A stretch of DNA of 21,900 nt from JBJEFI01 sp051873875. Its GTDB lineage: Bacteria; Bacillota; Bacilli; Bacillales; Bacillaceae_G. Below, in pieces: positions 21,881 through 21,900 of the stretch (positions are counted from its first letter, which is position 1; the number at the start of each line of letters is the position of its first letter). Both the position numbers and the translations under genes were made by a program. A model generated the notes under the pieces. The model made no database searches. It saw only the letters and a list, made by a program, of their open reading frames with translations, and had not been told where the DNA came from. The stretch is from positions 1 to 21,900 of the forward strand of contig JBJEFI010000006.1 in NCBI GenBank assembly GCA_051873875.1, in the 5' to 3' direction.

Positions 21881-21900
21881 TTGGGTACTTCATTAGAAAA

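Overview
The window looks like a chromosomal stretch of a low-GC, endospore-forming Bacillaceae bacterium. The base composition is AT-rich, ribosome binding sites are strong AGGAGG-type, and GTG/TTG starts are common. The left two thirds keep the gene content and largely the order of the Bacillus subtilis yt* region (trmB, ytzH, ytmP, amyX/pulA, pepV, ytzE, rsuA, ytgP, ytfP). Spore-type small genes (cse60, a yjcZ-like gene) fit a spore former. The genus cannot be fixed from this sequence alone. No tRNA, rRNA, CRISPR array, prophage or insertion sequence was seen.

Layout. 1-2.1 kb: tRNA m7G46 methylase trmB, divergent ytzH, and the convergent kinase-like ytmP. 2.1-6.0 kb: debranching enzyme pulA/amyX and dipeptidase pepV, each with its own terminator. 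6.0-9.0 kb: a candidate PurR-type operator between pepV and the small HTH gene ytzE, then the ytgP-rsuA operon. 9.2-9.75 kb: two small Gly/Phe/Tyr-rich low-complexity protein genes. 10.0-11.3 kb: flavoprotein ytfP, followed by 100 N flanked by an identical 55-bp duplication, which looks like an assembly artefact. 11.5-12.8 kb: cse60 with an unrecognised small partner, then a histidine phosphatase. 12.9-15.1 kb: a two-gene ABC exporter. 15.2-16.5 kb: threonine deaminase ilvA with a CodY-like box at its promoter. 16.5-18.2 kb: catalase katA with PerR-like and Fur-like boxes in its promoter. 18.2-19.3 kb: an AI-2E family membrane protein. 19.5-21.5 kb: an NhaC-family transporter behind a complete lysine riboswitch, so it is probably a lysine transporter. 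21.6-21.9 kb: a yjcZ-like spore protein gene behind a good sigma-K type promoter.

Most genes are single units or pairs closed by intrinsic terminators, several of which overlap the stop codon. The interesting layer is regulatory: lysine (L-box), peroxide and iron (PerR/Fur), branched-chain amino acid and GTP status (CodY), purines (PurR-like) and mother-cell sporulation (sigma-K). The least described genes are the two low-complexity Gly/aromatic proteins at 9.25-9.73 kb and the cse60 partner. No wholly new multi-gene system is obvious. All assignments come from reading motifs and remembered families; no database search was run.
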